Program-made: the position numbers and the translations under genes | Notes under the pieces: generated by a model | The model's database searches: none | The model's input: the letters and a program-made list of their open reading frames with translations, nothing else | What the model was told of the DNA's origin: nothing | From: Mucilaginibacter_A sp050955045 | Lineage (GTDB): Bacteria > Bacteroidota > Bacteroidia > Sphingobacteriales > Sphingobacteriaceae | Assembly: GCA_050955045.1 (NCBI GenBank) | Contig: JBPBQV010000019.1 | Location: 116,230-180,229 of the forward strand | Length of the DNA: 64,000 nucleotides | Direction of reading: 5' to 3' | Shown here: positions 1-8,260 of the stretch, in pieces | Layout of the letters: each line of letters opens with the position of its first letter | Numbering within the stretch: position 1 is the first letter of the stretch

Positions 1-2678
1 CTATAAAAGGCCAGCCCGATTTAAGTCGGTTAAGGACGATTATGTTAGGTGTCCGAAATCCATACAGAGGTAATTCTCCGGCAGGAAAAGATGATGGGCT
101 GGATAAAACAGCTATTGTTTGGTTTAATGAGTTGCGGCTTACCGGTTTTAAAGAGCAGGGCGGATGGGCAGCAACTGGCCGGTTTAGCGCCAAGCTGGCA
201 GATTTGGCAGATGTAAATATTTCGGGCAGTAAAAGCACTATTGGTTTCGGTACGCTGGATTCAAGGATTAATGATCGGAATCGGAGCGACAACCAATCTA
301 TAGATGTATCGGCGAATATGGAACTGGGCAAGTTTTTCCCAACAAAAGCAGGTGTTAAAATACCAGTTTATGTAAATTACTCTAACCAAAAAATTACGCC
401 GCAATATGATCCTTCTTCGCCGGATATTGAATTGAAAGCAGAACTGTCACAACTTTCAAAACCTAAACAGGATTCTCTATTAAATGTATCCGAAGATTAT
501 ACCGTTAGAAAGAGCATCAACCTGTCCAATATCCGCAAAGTAAAAACAAACCCAAATGCCAAGAATCATTTGTGGGACATAGAAAATTTAAGTGCTACCT
601 ATATTTATACCCAATATGAACATCATGATTTTATTACCGAGAATGCTTTTCAGAAAAATTATGTAGTAGGTTTAGATTATAATTACAACAATCAGCCTAA
701 ATTTTACAGTCCTTTTCAAAAGCTGATCAAAAATAATATGCTGAAGTTGTTTCAGGATATCAATTTTAGTTTATTACCATCTCGCTTGCACTTCAACATC
801 AACCTAAATCGTTTTTATTCTGAAAATACATTACGCAATAATGATCCTGAAAATTACATTGCGATACCAACTACTTTTAACAAGAACTTTTTAATTAACA
901 GAGTTTACGGTATCGGCTGGAACTTGACGAAATCTTTGCAGATGGATTTTGATGCCACCAATTTAGGTGTAATTGATGAACCGACTGGCCGCATTAATGG
1001 GTTAAAGCAGGATACTTTATGGAACAACTTGAAAAAGTTAGGTCGTACTACAAACTATAACCACACCATCAATTTTAACTATACTACACCAATCAATAAA
1101 ATTCCTGGGTTTGACTGGACAAGTATGGTTGTGCGTTACAGCACGCAATTTAACTGGAATTCGCAAGCGTTGTTTTCTTTGAATAATCCTGCACTTAATG
1201 TAGGAAATTCTATCCAAAATTCGCGGACGATACAGCTTAATCCGGTTTTAAATTTAATTGGTTTATACAATAAAATTCCGGCGTTACGAAAAGCAAATGA
1301 AGTAGGCAAAGGCGGAATTGGTAATCTGTTTCTACATATATTAACAGGTTTAAAAAATGTGAGCGGAACTTACACGCGTACAGAAGGTACATTTTTACCC
1401 GGTTATTTACCCAAAACTACTTTTTTAGGTGAAGATTTAAATTACAATGCACCTGGTTTTGGTTTTTTGTTGGGAAGCCAAAGTGATATTAGAAGCCGTG
1501 CAATTTCAAATGGCTGGATTACAACAGATACTTTGCAAAACCAGTTGTATACAAAAACTTTACTAGAAGATATGCACCTTCGCGGTGTGGTTGAACCTTT
1601 TCCGGATTTGCGGATAGAACTGATTGCCTTTCGTACGCAAAATCTGAATTATCAAACTAACTTTAAATATTCGCCTTTAACCGGTTCAATTGAAAATTTA
1701 AGTCCGATAACCACCGGCGATTACAGTATTTCTTATTTTACGCTGCCTACAGCTTTTTCTAAAAACTCTGGTATCAACAATAATTCTGCAATTTTTCAGA
1801 ATTTTTTAGATAACCGTGCTGTTATTTCGCAAAGGCTTGGAAGGCAAAACCCTAATTCAACCCAAACAGTAACCAATGGATTTGTTGATGGCTACAGTGC
1901 CAGCGATCAGGATGTATTGGTACCTGCGTTTTTAGCAGCTTATTCTGGCAAGGATGCTAATGGCATCAGCACCAGTAATTTTCCCAAAATACCAATACCA
2001 AACTGGCAGATTACTTATAACGGTTTAAGTAAAATACCTTTTTTAGCCAACTTTTTTGATTCTTTTGATTTTCGGCACGGTTACCGTTCTGCGTACAGTG
2101 TAAATGGATTTAATACGTTGCTGCGCTACTCAGAAGCAAACGGAGCGGTAAATGTGCGCGATGCCAACAACAACTTTTTGCCTTTATATCAATATGCGCA
2201 AATCACCATTTTCGAACAGTTTGTGCCTTTAGTTGGCTTTGACGTCCGTTTTAAAAACAGCATGACAGCTAATTTTGAATACCGAAAAAGCCGGGCGTTA
2301 AGCTTGAGTTTATCCAATAGTCAGCTAACACAGCAATCAGAAACAGCTATGGTATTCGGGTTTGGATATCGAACCAATCACTTCCGTTTTCCATTTGGCT
2401 TGTTTCAAAATTTACAATTGAAAAACGATATGAACTTTAAACTTGATTTTGCATTGGCAGATAACAAAACAATCATTTATCGTCCGGATGTAGAGGAAGC
2501 AGATATTTCATCTGGTGCAAAAAATATCACGGTTCGTCCGTCTGTCAACTATGTGATCAACCAGCGTTTTAATCTGCAGCTATTTTACGATTCTAACATT
2601 ACTAAACCTTATACTTCTCAATCTTTTAATACTGCTTTTACCAATTTTGGAATTAATTTGAAACTATTATTTCAGTAA
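1..2678 (+). CDS. sprA: Gliding motility / T9SS outer-membrane translocon SprA, C-terminal part (5' end outside window)
   Basis: The reading frame is open from base 3 with no stop, so this is the last ~892 residues of a protein that begins left of the window; the ATG at 42 is internal (read as LSRLRTIMLGVRNPY). The text is typical of the SprA/SOV family: long runs of amphipathic beta strands rich in aromatic and Asn residues and few cysteines, ending in a beta strand with terminal FQ (NLKLLFQ), as expected of an outer-membrane barrel. In the family SprA is a very large barrel (over 2,000 residues) forming the pore of the type IX secretion system and needed for gliding. No other T9SS gene lies in the window. 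The gene is followed at once by a copy of the iterated motif and a bidirectional hairpin. The family assignment is firm; only the C-terminal third is visible. Confidence 0.9.
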   Translation, partial: IKGQPDLSRLRTIMLGVRNPYRGNSPAGKDDGLDKTAIVWFNELRLTGFKEQGGWAATGRFSAKLADLADVNISGSKSTIGFGTLDSRINDRNRSDNQSIDVSANMELGKFFPTKAGVKIPVYVNYSNQKITPQYDPSSPDIELKAELSQLSKPKQDSLLNVSEDYTVRKSINLSNIRKVKTNPNAKNHLWDIENLSATYIYTQYEHHDFITENAFQKNYVVGLDYNYNNQPKFYSPFQKLIKNNMLKLFQDINFSLLPSRLHFNINLNRFYSENTLRNNDPENYIAIPTTFNKNFLINRVYGIGWNLTKSLQMDFDATNLGVIDEPTGRINGLKQDTLWNNLKKLGRTTNYNHTINFNYTTPINKIPGFDWTSMVVRYSTQFNWNSQALFSLNNPALNVGNSIQNSRTIQLNPVLNLIGLYNKIPALRKANEVGKGGIGNLFLHILTGLKNVSGTYTRTEGTFLPGYLPKTTFLGEDLNYNAPGFGFLLGSQSDIRSRAISNGWITTDTLQNQLYTKTLLEDMHLRGVVEPFPDLRIELIAFRTQNLNYQTNFKYSPLTGSIENLSPITTGDYSISYFTLPTAFSKNSGINNNSAIFQNFLDNRAVISQRLGRQNPNSTQTVTNGFVDGYSASDQDVLVPAFLAAYSGKDANGISTSNFPKIPIPNWQITYNGLSKIPFLANFFDSFDFRHGYRSAYSVNGFNTLLRYSEANGAVNVRDANNNFLPLYQYAQITIFEQFVPLVGFDVRFKNSMTANFEYRKSRALSLSLSNSQLTQQSETAMVFGFGYRTNHFRFPFGLFQNLQLKNDMNFKLDFALADNKTIIYRPDVEEADISSGAKNITVRPSVNYVINQRFNLQLFYDSNITKPYTSQSFNTAFTNFGINLKLLFQ

Positions 2679-2696
2679 ATACTGTTTTTATGGCAT

Positions 2697-2730
2697 AAAA
2701 AAAGCATGTTCAATATCAAACATGCTTTTT
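2697..2730. terminator. Bidirectional terminator between sprA and the porin-like gene
   Basis: Stem of about 10-13 bp (AAAGCATGTT / AACATGCTTT, flanked by A and T runs) with a short loop lies between convergent sprA (stop at 2678) and the minus-strand gene ending at 2755. Oligo-A on one side and oligo-T on the other make it usable in both directions. A motif copy (2679-2691) precedes it, and the left arm itself contains the TT variant of the motif (2695-2707). Confidence 0.75.
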
Positions 2731-2754
2731 CTGGTTTAAAACAGGAAAGTTTAA

Positions 2755-3333
2755 TTATCTAACGTCATTTATAACTTTTCTAGCTGTAGCTCTTCCCGGT
2801 AAATAAATCTGGAAACCAAAGTTTAAGTTAACATTGTTTGTAAATGGGCTACTTCCAAAACCTACTATACCATTATATTTCAGCAATGTTTCTAATCCAA
2901 TACTTGGCGTAATAAAATAAGCAAAACCCGGACCTACACCAAAGCCTAAACCATTAGTAGAACCACCTTTTGCAGAATAATTTTGACCTTCAATCCCAAC
3001 ATTTGCTTCACCAAAAAAACGACCATGTTTAATGACTTCAGTTGCTGCACCACTGTAAATACGGCCTAAAGCACCAACACCATAATTAATGTTAGACCCG
3101 TTTCCTTTTACAGTAGCAATTCCAAAAGTTCCATAAGCACCTAAAGCAACGTTATCTTGGATAAACCAAGCTGCTTTTGGTGTAATAGTACCGCTAAAGG
3201 TAGTTGGCTGGCTTAAACCTAATTGTAGGTTTGCAAGGTCTCCTCCAACTAAAACGTTTCCTTTTTGAATCTGTGCTTTTGCAGAAAAAACCAGTCCGAT
3301 TAAGGCTAAAGTTGCTAATGTAATCTTTTTCAT
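2755..3333 (-). CDS. Outer-membrane beta-barrel (porin-family) protein
   Basis: 192 residues. Residues 1-20 are a clean Sec signal peptide (two Lys, hydrophobic core, AKA cleavage site before Q). The remainder alternates Gly/aromatic-rich strands with short turns (for example NVLVGGDLANLQLGLS, ALGAYGTFGIATVKG, FGVGPGFAYFITPSIGLE), the look of a small 8-stranded outer-membrane barrel as in the OmpW/PorT-like beta-barrel families common in Bacteroidota. It ends NFGFQIYLPGR followed by a short polar tail. The gene is alone, convergent with sprA and divergent from gcvH. Function unknown; the barrel prediction is by eye. Confidence 0.75.
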   Translation of the reverse strand: MKKITLATLALIGLVFSAKAQIQKGNVLVGGDLANLQLGLSQPTTFSGTITPKAAWFIQDNVALGAYGTFGIATVKGNGSNINYGVGALGRIYSGAATEVIKHGRFFGEANVGIEGQNYSAKGGSTNGLGFGVGPGFAYFITPSIGLETLLKYNGIVGFGSSPFTNNVNLNFGFQIYLPGRATARKVINDVR

Positions 3334-3542
3334 AGTAGTAGTTTTTATTATATTTTCAGTATTGTAATCAATAACTATACTAACGTTTTAAATGTTTTTA
3401 AATTTTTATGCCTGATTGGACAGAATGATATTTGGATGACTTTCGTCAAAAGGAAAAAAAGCAATTAAAATAGTTAAGTAATTGATTATGAAGAAAAAGT
3501 ATCGCCTCAAGGGCAAATGCTGTTTTTGTCACCTTAAAACAT

Positions 3543-3568
3543 ATTTTGTCTGATTATTCAGACAAAAT
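3543..3568. repeat. 11-bp perfect inverted repeat upstream of gcvH
   Basis: ATTTTGTCTGA, a 4-nt loop, then TCAGACAAAAT. It lies 70 bp before the gcvH start and outside any gene. It could be a regulator site for gcvH or a terminator-like hairpin; the sequence alone does not decide. Confidence 0.6.
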
Positions 3569-3613
3569 TTCTGCTTTCAGATTTAGTGTTCAATTTATAA
3601 TGGTGTTTTTATT

Positions 3614-3621
3614 TATTTTTG
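3614..3621 (+). promoter_or_regulatory. Candidate Bacteroidota -7 promoter element of gcvH
   Basis: TATTTTTG fits the Bacteroidota TAnnTTTG element and lies 16 bp before the gcvH ATG. I do not see a convincing -33 TTG at the right distance, so it is tentative. Confidence 0.35.
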
Positions 3622-3637
3622 AAAAAAATAGATACAC

Positions 3638-4018
3638 ATGAATTTTCATTCGGAATTAAAATACACCAGCGACCATGAATGGGTTAGGGTTGATGGCGAT
3701 ACTGCTACAATTGGCATTACAGATTTTGCACAGCATGAGTTGGGCGACATTGTTTACATTGATATTAACACCGTAGGCGAACAGGTAGCCAAAGAAGGTA
3801 TTTTTGGTACAGTAGAAGCTGTAAAAACAGTTTCAGATTTGTTTATGCCCGTTAGCGGACAGATTTTAGAAATAAACAAAGCTTTAGATACCAAACCGGA
3901 ACTGGTTAATTCTGATCCTTATGGCGAAGGCTGGATGGTTAAAATCAATATTGCAGATGTTGCAGAATTAGATAGCCTTTTATCCATGGAAGACTATAAA
4001 ATTTTGGTAGGCGAGTAA
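3638..4018 (+). CDS. gcvH: Glycine cleavage system H protein
   Basis: 126 residues, full length for GcvH. This is the lipoyl carrier that shuttles the aminomethyl group between the P, T and L proteins of the cytoplasmic glycine cleavage system. The lipoylation site is seen as GTVEAVKTVSD with the acceptor Lys63, and the family start (YTSDHEWV) and end (MVKI-n-LLSMEDYKIL) are present. gcvT is in this window too (57128-58207) but far away; gcvP is not seen. The stop codon overlaps the ATG of the VanZ-like gene by one base (TAATG), so the two are probably co-translated. Confidence 0.97.
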   Translation: MNFHSELKYTSDHEWVRVDGDTATIGITDFAQHELGDIVYIDINTVGEQVAKEGIFGTVEAVKTVSDLFMPVSGQILEINKALDTKPELVNSDPYGEGWMVKINIADVAELDSLLSMEDYKILVGE

Positions 4019-4410
4019 TGCAAAATTTATTAAAATATCAAAGGCTTGCATTATTGTGGGCCTTATTTATTTTTTTAATATGCTGCGTTTCTTTGGGTAA
4101 AGTTGGTAGTTCGCACCTGTTTTTTACTGGTTTTGACAAACTCACGCATACGGGTTTATTTTTTGTACTTACCATATTTACTTTTTATGGTTTGATTCGT
4201 AAACAGAAGCAAATCGGCTTTTCGCTAGCTGTCGTGCTTACTGTTCTGGTTATCATGTTTTTATACGGAGGAGCAATAGAACTTTTACAATGGCAACTTT
4301 TTACGTATCGCAGCGGCGACTGGAATGATCTTTTTTGTGATATATTAGGCTCTTTAATGGGAATATTTAGTGTTTTACTTACAACGTATGCCATATCTCA
4401 AACTAAATAA
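4018..4410 (+). CDS. VanZ-family membrane protein
   Basis: 130 residues with about four hydrophobic segments (roughly 10-27, 38-58, 67-90, 103-123) and the VanZ-like pattern of a HxxxF-type loop (DKLTHTGLFFVLTIF) and an ELLQW...R.GDWNDLF.DILGSLMG motif before the last helix. VanZ-type proteins are small inner-membrane proteins; the founding member gives low-level teicoplanin resistance, but the function of chromosomal homologues like this one is unknown. It starts on the last base of gcvH and overlaps the start of a small lipoprotein gene. The family call is good; the function is open. Confidence 0.8.
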   Translation: MQNLLKYQRLALLWALFIFLICCVSLGKVGSSHLFFTGFDKLTHTGLFFVLTIFTFYGLIRKQKQIGFSLAVVLTVLVIMFLYGGAIELLQWQLFTYRSGDWNDLFCDILGSLMGIFSVLLTTYAISQTK

Positions 4411-4522
4411 ATATCTTTTTGGAACTATTCTGGCAGTTTCCGTAATGCTTTCTTCCTGCGGGATATTTAAAAAAAGCTGTAATTGTCCGCATTTCCGGTA
4501 CAATTCTTCTCTGCAGAAATAA
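4388..4522 (+). CDS. Small lipoprotein (44 residues)
   Basis: An ATG at 4388, inside the end of the VanZ-like gene (23-bp overlap in another frame), opens 44 residues. The N-terminus has Lys residues followed by a hydrophobic stretch and a lipobox MLSSC with the lipidated Cys at residue 24, then a short Cys-rich tail (SCNCPHFRY). So it should be a very short lipid-anchored peptide. The tail after the lipidated Cys is only about 20 residues. I have the impression that similar short lipoproteins ending in a CNCPHF-type tail occur in related bacteria, but could not check. Overlap with vanZ suggests one transcript. Role unknown. Confidence 0.65.
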   Translation: MPYLKLNKYLFGTILAVSVMLSSCGIFKKSCNCPHFRYNSSLQK

Positions 4523-4655
4523 AAAACAGCTCGACTTTTGAACGGATTCCAAATTTTTGCCGGTAAAAGAAGCATGGATATTTACATCAGGATTATTTAA
4601 TCTTATTTGGATTTAATTTAAATAACAAGTAATTTTACTGCTATAAATTATATCC

Positions 4656-4871
4656 ATGAAACTTTCGCAACTGGCAGTAGGAAAAAAAGGCATCATCAAA
4701 GAATTTACCGATTTGGAAATGTCTGTTAAACTAATGGAAATGGGTTGTTTGCCAGGCGAAGAAATAAGCATCCAACGTGTTGCGCCGCTTGGCGATCCGA
4801 TTGCAATCAATGTTTCCGGTTACCAGTTAAGTTTGCGTAAACGCGAAGCCTCAACCATTATTTTACAATAA
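4656..4871 (+). CDS. feoA: Ferrous iron transport protein A
   Basis: 71 residues, an SH3-like FeoA domain (MKLSQLAVGKKGIIKEF, MELG-like MEMGCLPGEEISIQRVAPLGDPIAINVSGY-LSLRKREA). FeoA is a small cytoplasmic partner of the FeoB Fe(II) transporter. feoB follows after 20 bp. Bacteroidota often carry feoA and feoB fused or adjacent; here they are separate. A motif copy (4563-4575) lies 80 bp upstream in the gap after the small lipoprotein gene. Confidence 0.93.
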   Translation: MKLSQLAVGKKGIIKEFTDLEMSVKLMEMGCLPGEEISIQRVAPLGDPIAINVSGYQLSLRKREASTIILQ

Positions 4872-4891
4872 TTTTGAATTGAGGTCTGATA

Positions 4892-6997
4892 TTGAAAGTC
4901 GCACTTGTAGGAAACCCCAATACCGGTAAATCAACACTTTTTAACGTACTAACCGGTTTAAACCAAAAAGTTGGCAACTTTCCGGGTGTTACGGTTGATA
5001 AGAAAACCGGTTTCTGCAATTTAAGCGATAGCCGCCGTGCCGAAATCATTGACTTGCCGGGAACTTACAGTTTATATCCTAAAAGTAAGGATGAATCAAT
5101 CGTGTTTTCTGTTTTGGCAGATCATTCCAATATTCATCATCCCGATCTGGTTGTTGTTATTTTAGATGCATCTAATTTAAAACGCAACTTGTTAGTTTAC
5201 ACGCAGGTAGCAGATCTAAAAATTCCGGTTATTCTCGCTTTAAACATGATGGATCTGGCTAACAAAGCCGGACTGGAAATTAATGTAAACTTGCTTTCCA
5301 AAAAACTAGGTGTTCCGGTTGTGCCGATTTCTGCGCGCAAAGCCGAAGGAATTACTGCATTAAAAGAAGCAATCAGTTATGCTAACAGTTTTGCTTTGCA
5401 GGAAGATACAATTGATGTAGCACAATTGGCACCAGAACTAATTAGCAGTATCCGGGAAGAAATTCAGGTGGATAATAATTATTACGCTTTACAACTAGCA
5501 CATCAGCATGAATATTTACCATTTTTATCGCCGCAGCAAAACAACCGGATCGAGAGTTTAGAAGAGCAATATGCTTTTCATTCACAAAAATCACAGGCTA
5601 CAGAAACCATTGCGCGTTATAATTTTATCAACGATATTTTATTTGATACCGTCATCCGCAAAAATCATTTCGCGCAGGAAGAAAGTCACAGCAACAGGAT
5701 CGACAAGTTTCTCACCCATAAAATATTCGGTTTCGTTATTTTCTTTGCCATTCTGATGTTTATTTTTCAGGCGATATTTTCTTGGTCAGCTTATCCGATG
5801 GCGCTGATTGAAAATCTATTTACCTGGCTAACATCAACATTGCATAGCTTACTTCCGGCTGGTCCATTAACCAGTTTATTGCTGGATGGCGTAATTGCAG
5901 GTTTAAGCGGCGTGCTGGTTTTTATTCCGCAAATCGCCATTTTGTTCGCTTTTATTTCCATTTTAGAAGATACCGGTTACATGTCTCGCGTTACTTTTAT
6001 GATGGACCGGATTATGCGAAAAGTTGGTTTAAACGGCAAATCCGTAGTGCCGCTGATTGGCGGTTTTGCCTGCGCCGTGCCTTCTATAATGAGTACGCGC
6101 ACTATCGAAAACTGGAAAGACCGGATGATTACCATAATGGTTACACCGCTGATTACTTGTTCGGCGCGTTTGCCGGTTTACACTTTATTAATTTCGTTGG
6201 TGGTTCCGAACAGAAATATCTGGTGGATATTTAATCTGCAAGGTATTGCCATGATGTCGATGTACTTATTCAGTGTAGTTTCTGCAGTAATTGTAGCTTG
6301 GGTTTTCAAGCTGATTTTGAAAAGCCGGGAACGTGGTTATTTCATTATGGAATTGCCGGTTTACCGTGTTCCGCGCTGGAAAAACGTAGGTTTAACCATG
6401 TACGAACGTTCTAAAACATTTGTAATCCAAGCTGGGAAAGTAATTATTGCCGTTTCTATTATTTTATGGGTGATGGCATCGTATGGACCCGGAAATCGGA
6501 TGGCGCAGATCGACCAGAAATATAGTAATGCTTCTTTTATCGGCACAAAATCAGCAACGGAACTGGATCGTTTGAAAGCAACAGATAAACTCGAAAATTC
6601 TTATGCTGGTATATTAGGTCACGCTATTGAACCTGCTATTCGTCCTTTAGGTTTTGATTGGAAAATTGGCATCGCCTTAATTACGTCTGTTGCTGCACGG
6701 GAAGTTTTTGTAGGAACGATGGCTACGATTTACAGTGTAGATGGCAATGCAGATAAACTGGATTCGGTTTTAGATAAGATGAAACATGCTAAAAATCCAG
6801 AAACAAATCAGCCGGTATTCACTTTCGCTGTTGCCATGTCGCTGATGATGTTTTACGCTTTTGCCATGCAATGCGCCAGTACGGTTGCTGTAGTTTACAG
6901 AGAAACCAAAGAATGGAAATGGCCTGCTATCCAGTTTGCTTACATGACGGTGCTTGCTTACGCCGCGAGCTTTATTACTTTCCATTTATTAAAATAA
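4892..6997 (+). CDS. feoB: Ferrous iron transporter B (GTPase-permease)
   Basis: 701 residues. N-terminal G domain with G1 GNPNTGKS (7-14), the G2 Thr34 in NFPGVTVD, G3 DLPG (54-57) and G4 NMMD (118-121). It is followed by a helical region and the two Gate/nucleoside-recognition membrane domains (from about 290 to the end, for example GLSGVLVFIPQIAILFAF, VPLIGGFACAVPSIMSTR, CSARLPVY). The start is TTG at 4892: an in-frame stop lies at 4880-4882, and GAGG precedes TTG by a few bases, unusual for this phylum. It imports Fe(II) across the inner membrane. A motif copy at 6528-6541 encodes NASFIG. Confidence 0.97.
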   Translation: MKVALVGNPNTGKSTLFNVLTGLNQKVGNFPGVTVDKKTGFCNLSDSRRAEIIDLPGTYSLYPKSKDESIVFSVLADHSNIHHPDLVVVILDASNLKRNLLVYTQVADLKIPVILALNMMDLANKAGLEINVNLLSKKLGVPVVPISARKAEGITALKEAISYANSFALQEDTIDVAQLAPELISSIREEIQVDNNYYALQLAHQHEYLPFLSPQQNNRIESLEEQYAFHSQKSQATETIARYNFINDILFDTVIRKNHFAQEESHSNRIDKFLTHKIFGFVIFFAILMFIFQAIFSWSAYPMALIENLFTWLTSTLHSLLPAGPLTSLLLDGVIAGLSGVLVFIPQIAILFAFISILEDTGYMSRVTFMMDRIMRKVGLNGKSVVPLIGGFACAVPSIMSTRTIENWKDRMITIMVTPLITCSARLPVYTLLISLVVPNRNIWWIFNLQGIAMMSMYLFSVVSAVIVAWVFKLILKSRERGYFIMELPVYRVPRWKNVGLTMYERSKTFVIQAGKVIIAVSIILWVMASYGPGNRMAQIDQKYSNASFIGTKSATELDRLKATDKLENSYAGILGHAIEPAIRPLGFDWKIGIALITSVAAREVFVGTMATIYSVDGNADKLDSVLDKMKHAKNPETNQPVFTFAVAMSLMMFYAFAMQCASTVAVVYRETKEWKWPAIQFAYMTVLAYAASFITFHLLK

Positions 6998-7013
6998 TTC
7001 ACGATTTTACAAC

Positions 7014-7628
7014 GTGGATAAAACTGAAATTTTAAAGAAATATTTGCCCGAAACAGCTGCGCCCGTAATTGCCAAATGGATAGATTATTTTCAATGCGAA
7101 TTTAAAGTTTCCCGCAATCGCGGAACCAAATTTGGCGATTACCGTTCGCCTTTTGGCGGAAAAGGACACCGAATTTCTGTTAATTTCGATTTGAATCATT
7201 ACGCTTTTTTGGTAACCACCGTACACGAGTTTGCGCATTTATACACTTTCAACCAGTATCAGCATAAAGCGAAACCACACGGCGCAGAATGGAAAACCAA
7301 CTTTAAGAGAATGATGAAACCATTTTTTGAGCTGGAGATTTTTCCTACGGATATTAAATCCGTCATCCAGAATTATTTGGATAATCCGGCAGCTTCTAGC
7401 TGTTCCGATCTTACTTTATTTCGCGCCCTCAAAAAATATGATGTAAAAGAAGCATCTGTCATCTCCATAGAAAAAATTCCAACAAACGGTTTGTTTAAAT
7501 GGAAAGACGGACGAGTTTTCCGCAGAGAAGAACGTTTGCGGAAACGTTATCGCTGTGTAGAAGTGAGTACAAATCGGGTTTATTTGTTTAATCCGGTTGC
7601 AGAAGTAGAACTGGTAACAGCAAGTTAA
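7014..7628 (+). CDS. SprT-like zinc metalloprotein
   Basis: 204 residues, GTG start at 7014, 16 bp after feoB. It contains the metal-binding HEFAH (71-75) followed by HGAEWKTNFKRMM, the arrangement of the SprT-like domain (HExxH ... HG..W). In eukaryotes the related SPRTN protease cleaves DNA-protein crosslinks; the bacterial role is unclear. The C-terminal half (FRALKKYDVKEAS... to RYRCVEVSTNRVYLF) resembles the zinc-ribbon-less tail typical of Bacteroidota members. A motif copy at 7443-7455 encodes VKEAS. Convergent with the next gene, stops 2 bp apart. Confidence 0.8.
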   Translation: MDKTEILKKYLPETAAPVIAKWIDYFQCEFKVSRNRGTKFGDYRSPFGGKGHRISVNFDLNHYAFLVTTVHEFAHLYTFNQYQHKAKPHGAEWKTNFKRMMKPFFELEIFPTDIKSVIQNYLDNPAASSCSDLTLFRALKKYDVKEASVISIEKIPTNGLFKWKDGRVFRREERLRKRYRCVEVSTNRVYLFNPVAEVELVTAS

Positions 7629-7630
7629 AC

Positions 7631-8188
7631 TTAAAAATCCGGAGAAATATCCAGCATACTTAAATCAAACTTTGGCGGAATAATATAATGCAACTGTACC
7701 AAACCGCTGGAGTAAGATTTATGGTTGATCAGCATTAAATCAGTTTTATTTTTGGTAGCTAAAAAAAGTGGTTTCCCTCCACCCAAAATCAAAGGATGGA
7801 CAGAAATTAAAAACTCATCTACTAAATTTTCTGCCATAAAAGAAGCAAGCAAATCAGCTCCGCCAAATAACCAAATGTTCCGGCCTTCTTCTTCGCGGAA
7901 ATTCTGTACAAAAGATACAAAATCGGCTTTACGAATAATATTTACTGCCAGATGCTCGTCCTGCAAAAGTGTATCCGAAAAAACATAAAGTGTTTTATCG
8001 TCAAAAAAACCTAAACCAGCCTGGGCAATCAGCTCGTAACTTTTTCTGCCCATAAACAAAGCATCGGTATCTTCCGAAAACTCGGTTAAGCCGTAATCCT
8101 GATCATTCAGGCACCAGTCAATTTCACCATTTGGTCCTTCAATATAACCATCCAGACTGGTTGCAATATTTAGTGTAATTTTGCGCAT
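7631..8188 (-). CDS. Dihydrofolate reductase-family (RibD C-terminal-like) protein
   Basis: 185 residues. It begins MRKITLNIATSLDGYIEGPNGEIDW, the usual start of the DHFR-like/RibD C-terminal fold, with ALFMGRKSYE for NADPH binding and LFGGADLLASFM and HPLILGGGKPLF later in the domain. Members are stand-alone NADPH-dependent reductases of unknown substrate, distinct from true folate DHFR. A near copy of the iterated motif (7836-7848) encodes ASFM. It stands between the convergent SprT-like gene and an upstream hairpin at 8211-8240. Confidence 0.82.
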   Translation of the reverse strand: MRKITLNIATSLDGYIEGPNGEIDWCLNDQDYGLTEFSEDTDALFMGRKSYELIAQAGLGFFDDKTLYVFSDTLLQDEHLAVNIIRKADFVSFVQNFREEEGRNIWLFGGADLLASFMAENLVDEFLISVHPLILGGGKPLFLATKNKTDLMLINHKSYSSGLVQLHYIIPPKFDLSMLDISPDF

Positions 8189-8210
8189 TTATTTTGTTGT
8201 ATTATTTAAA

Positions 8211-8240
8211 GTTCATGGATGCCAATTCATAGCCATGAAC
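8211..8240. repeat. Inverted repeat downstream of lutB-like gene
   Basis: GTTCATGG, a 14-nt loop, then CCATGAAC. It lies between the stop of the lutB-like gene (8261) and the start of the reductase-like gene (8188), both on the minus strand. There is no T-tract, so it is a weak terminator candidate at best. Confidence 0.4.
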
Positions 8241-8260
8241 TATTATCATAAACCAAAAAA

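Larger units (their letters stand above)
3334..3637. other. Intergenic region between divergent porin-like gene and gcvH
   Basis: 304 bases without a gene. It holds a near copy of the iterated motif (3517-3530, TG in place of TA), a perfect 11-bp palindrome at 3543-3568 and a candidate -7 box at 3614-3621. Nothing else is recognised. Confidence 0.6.
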
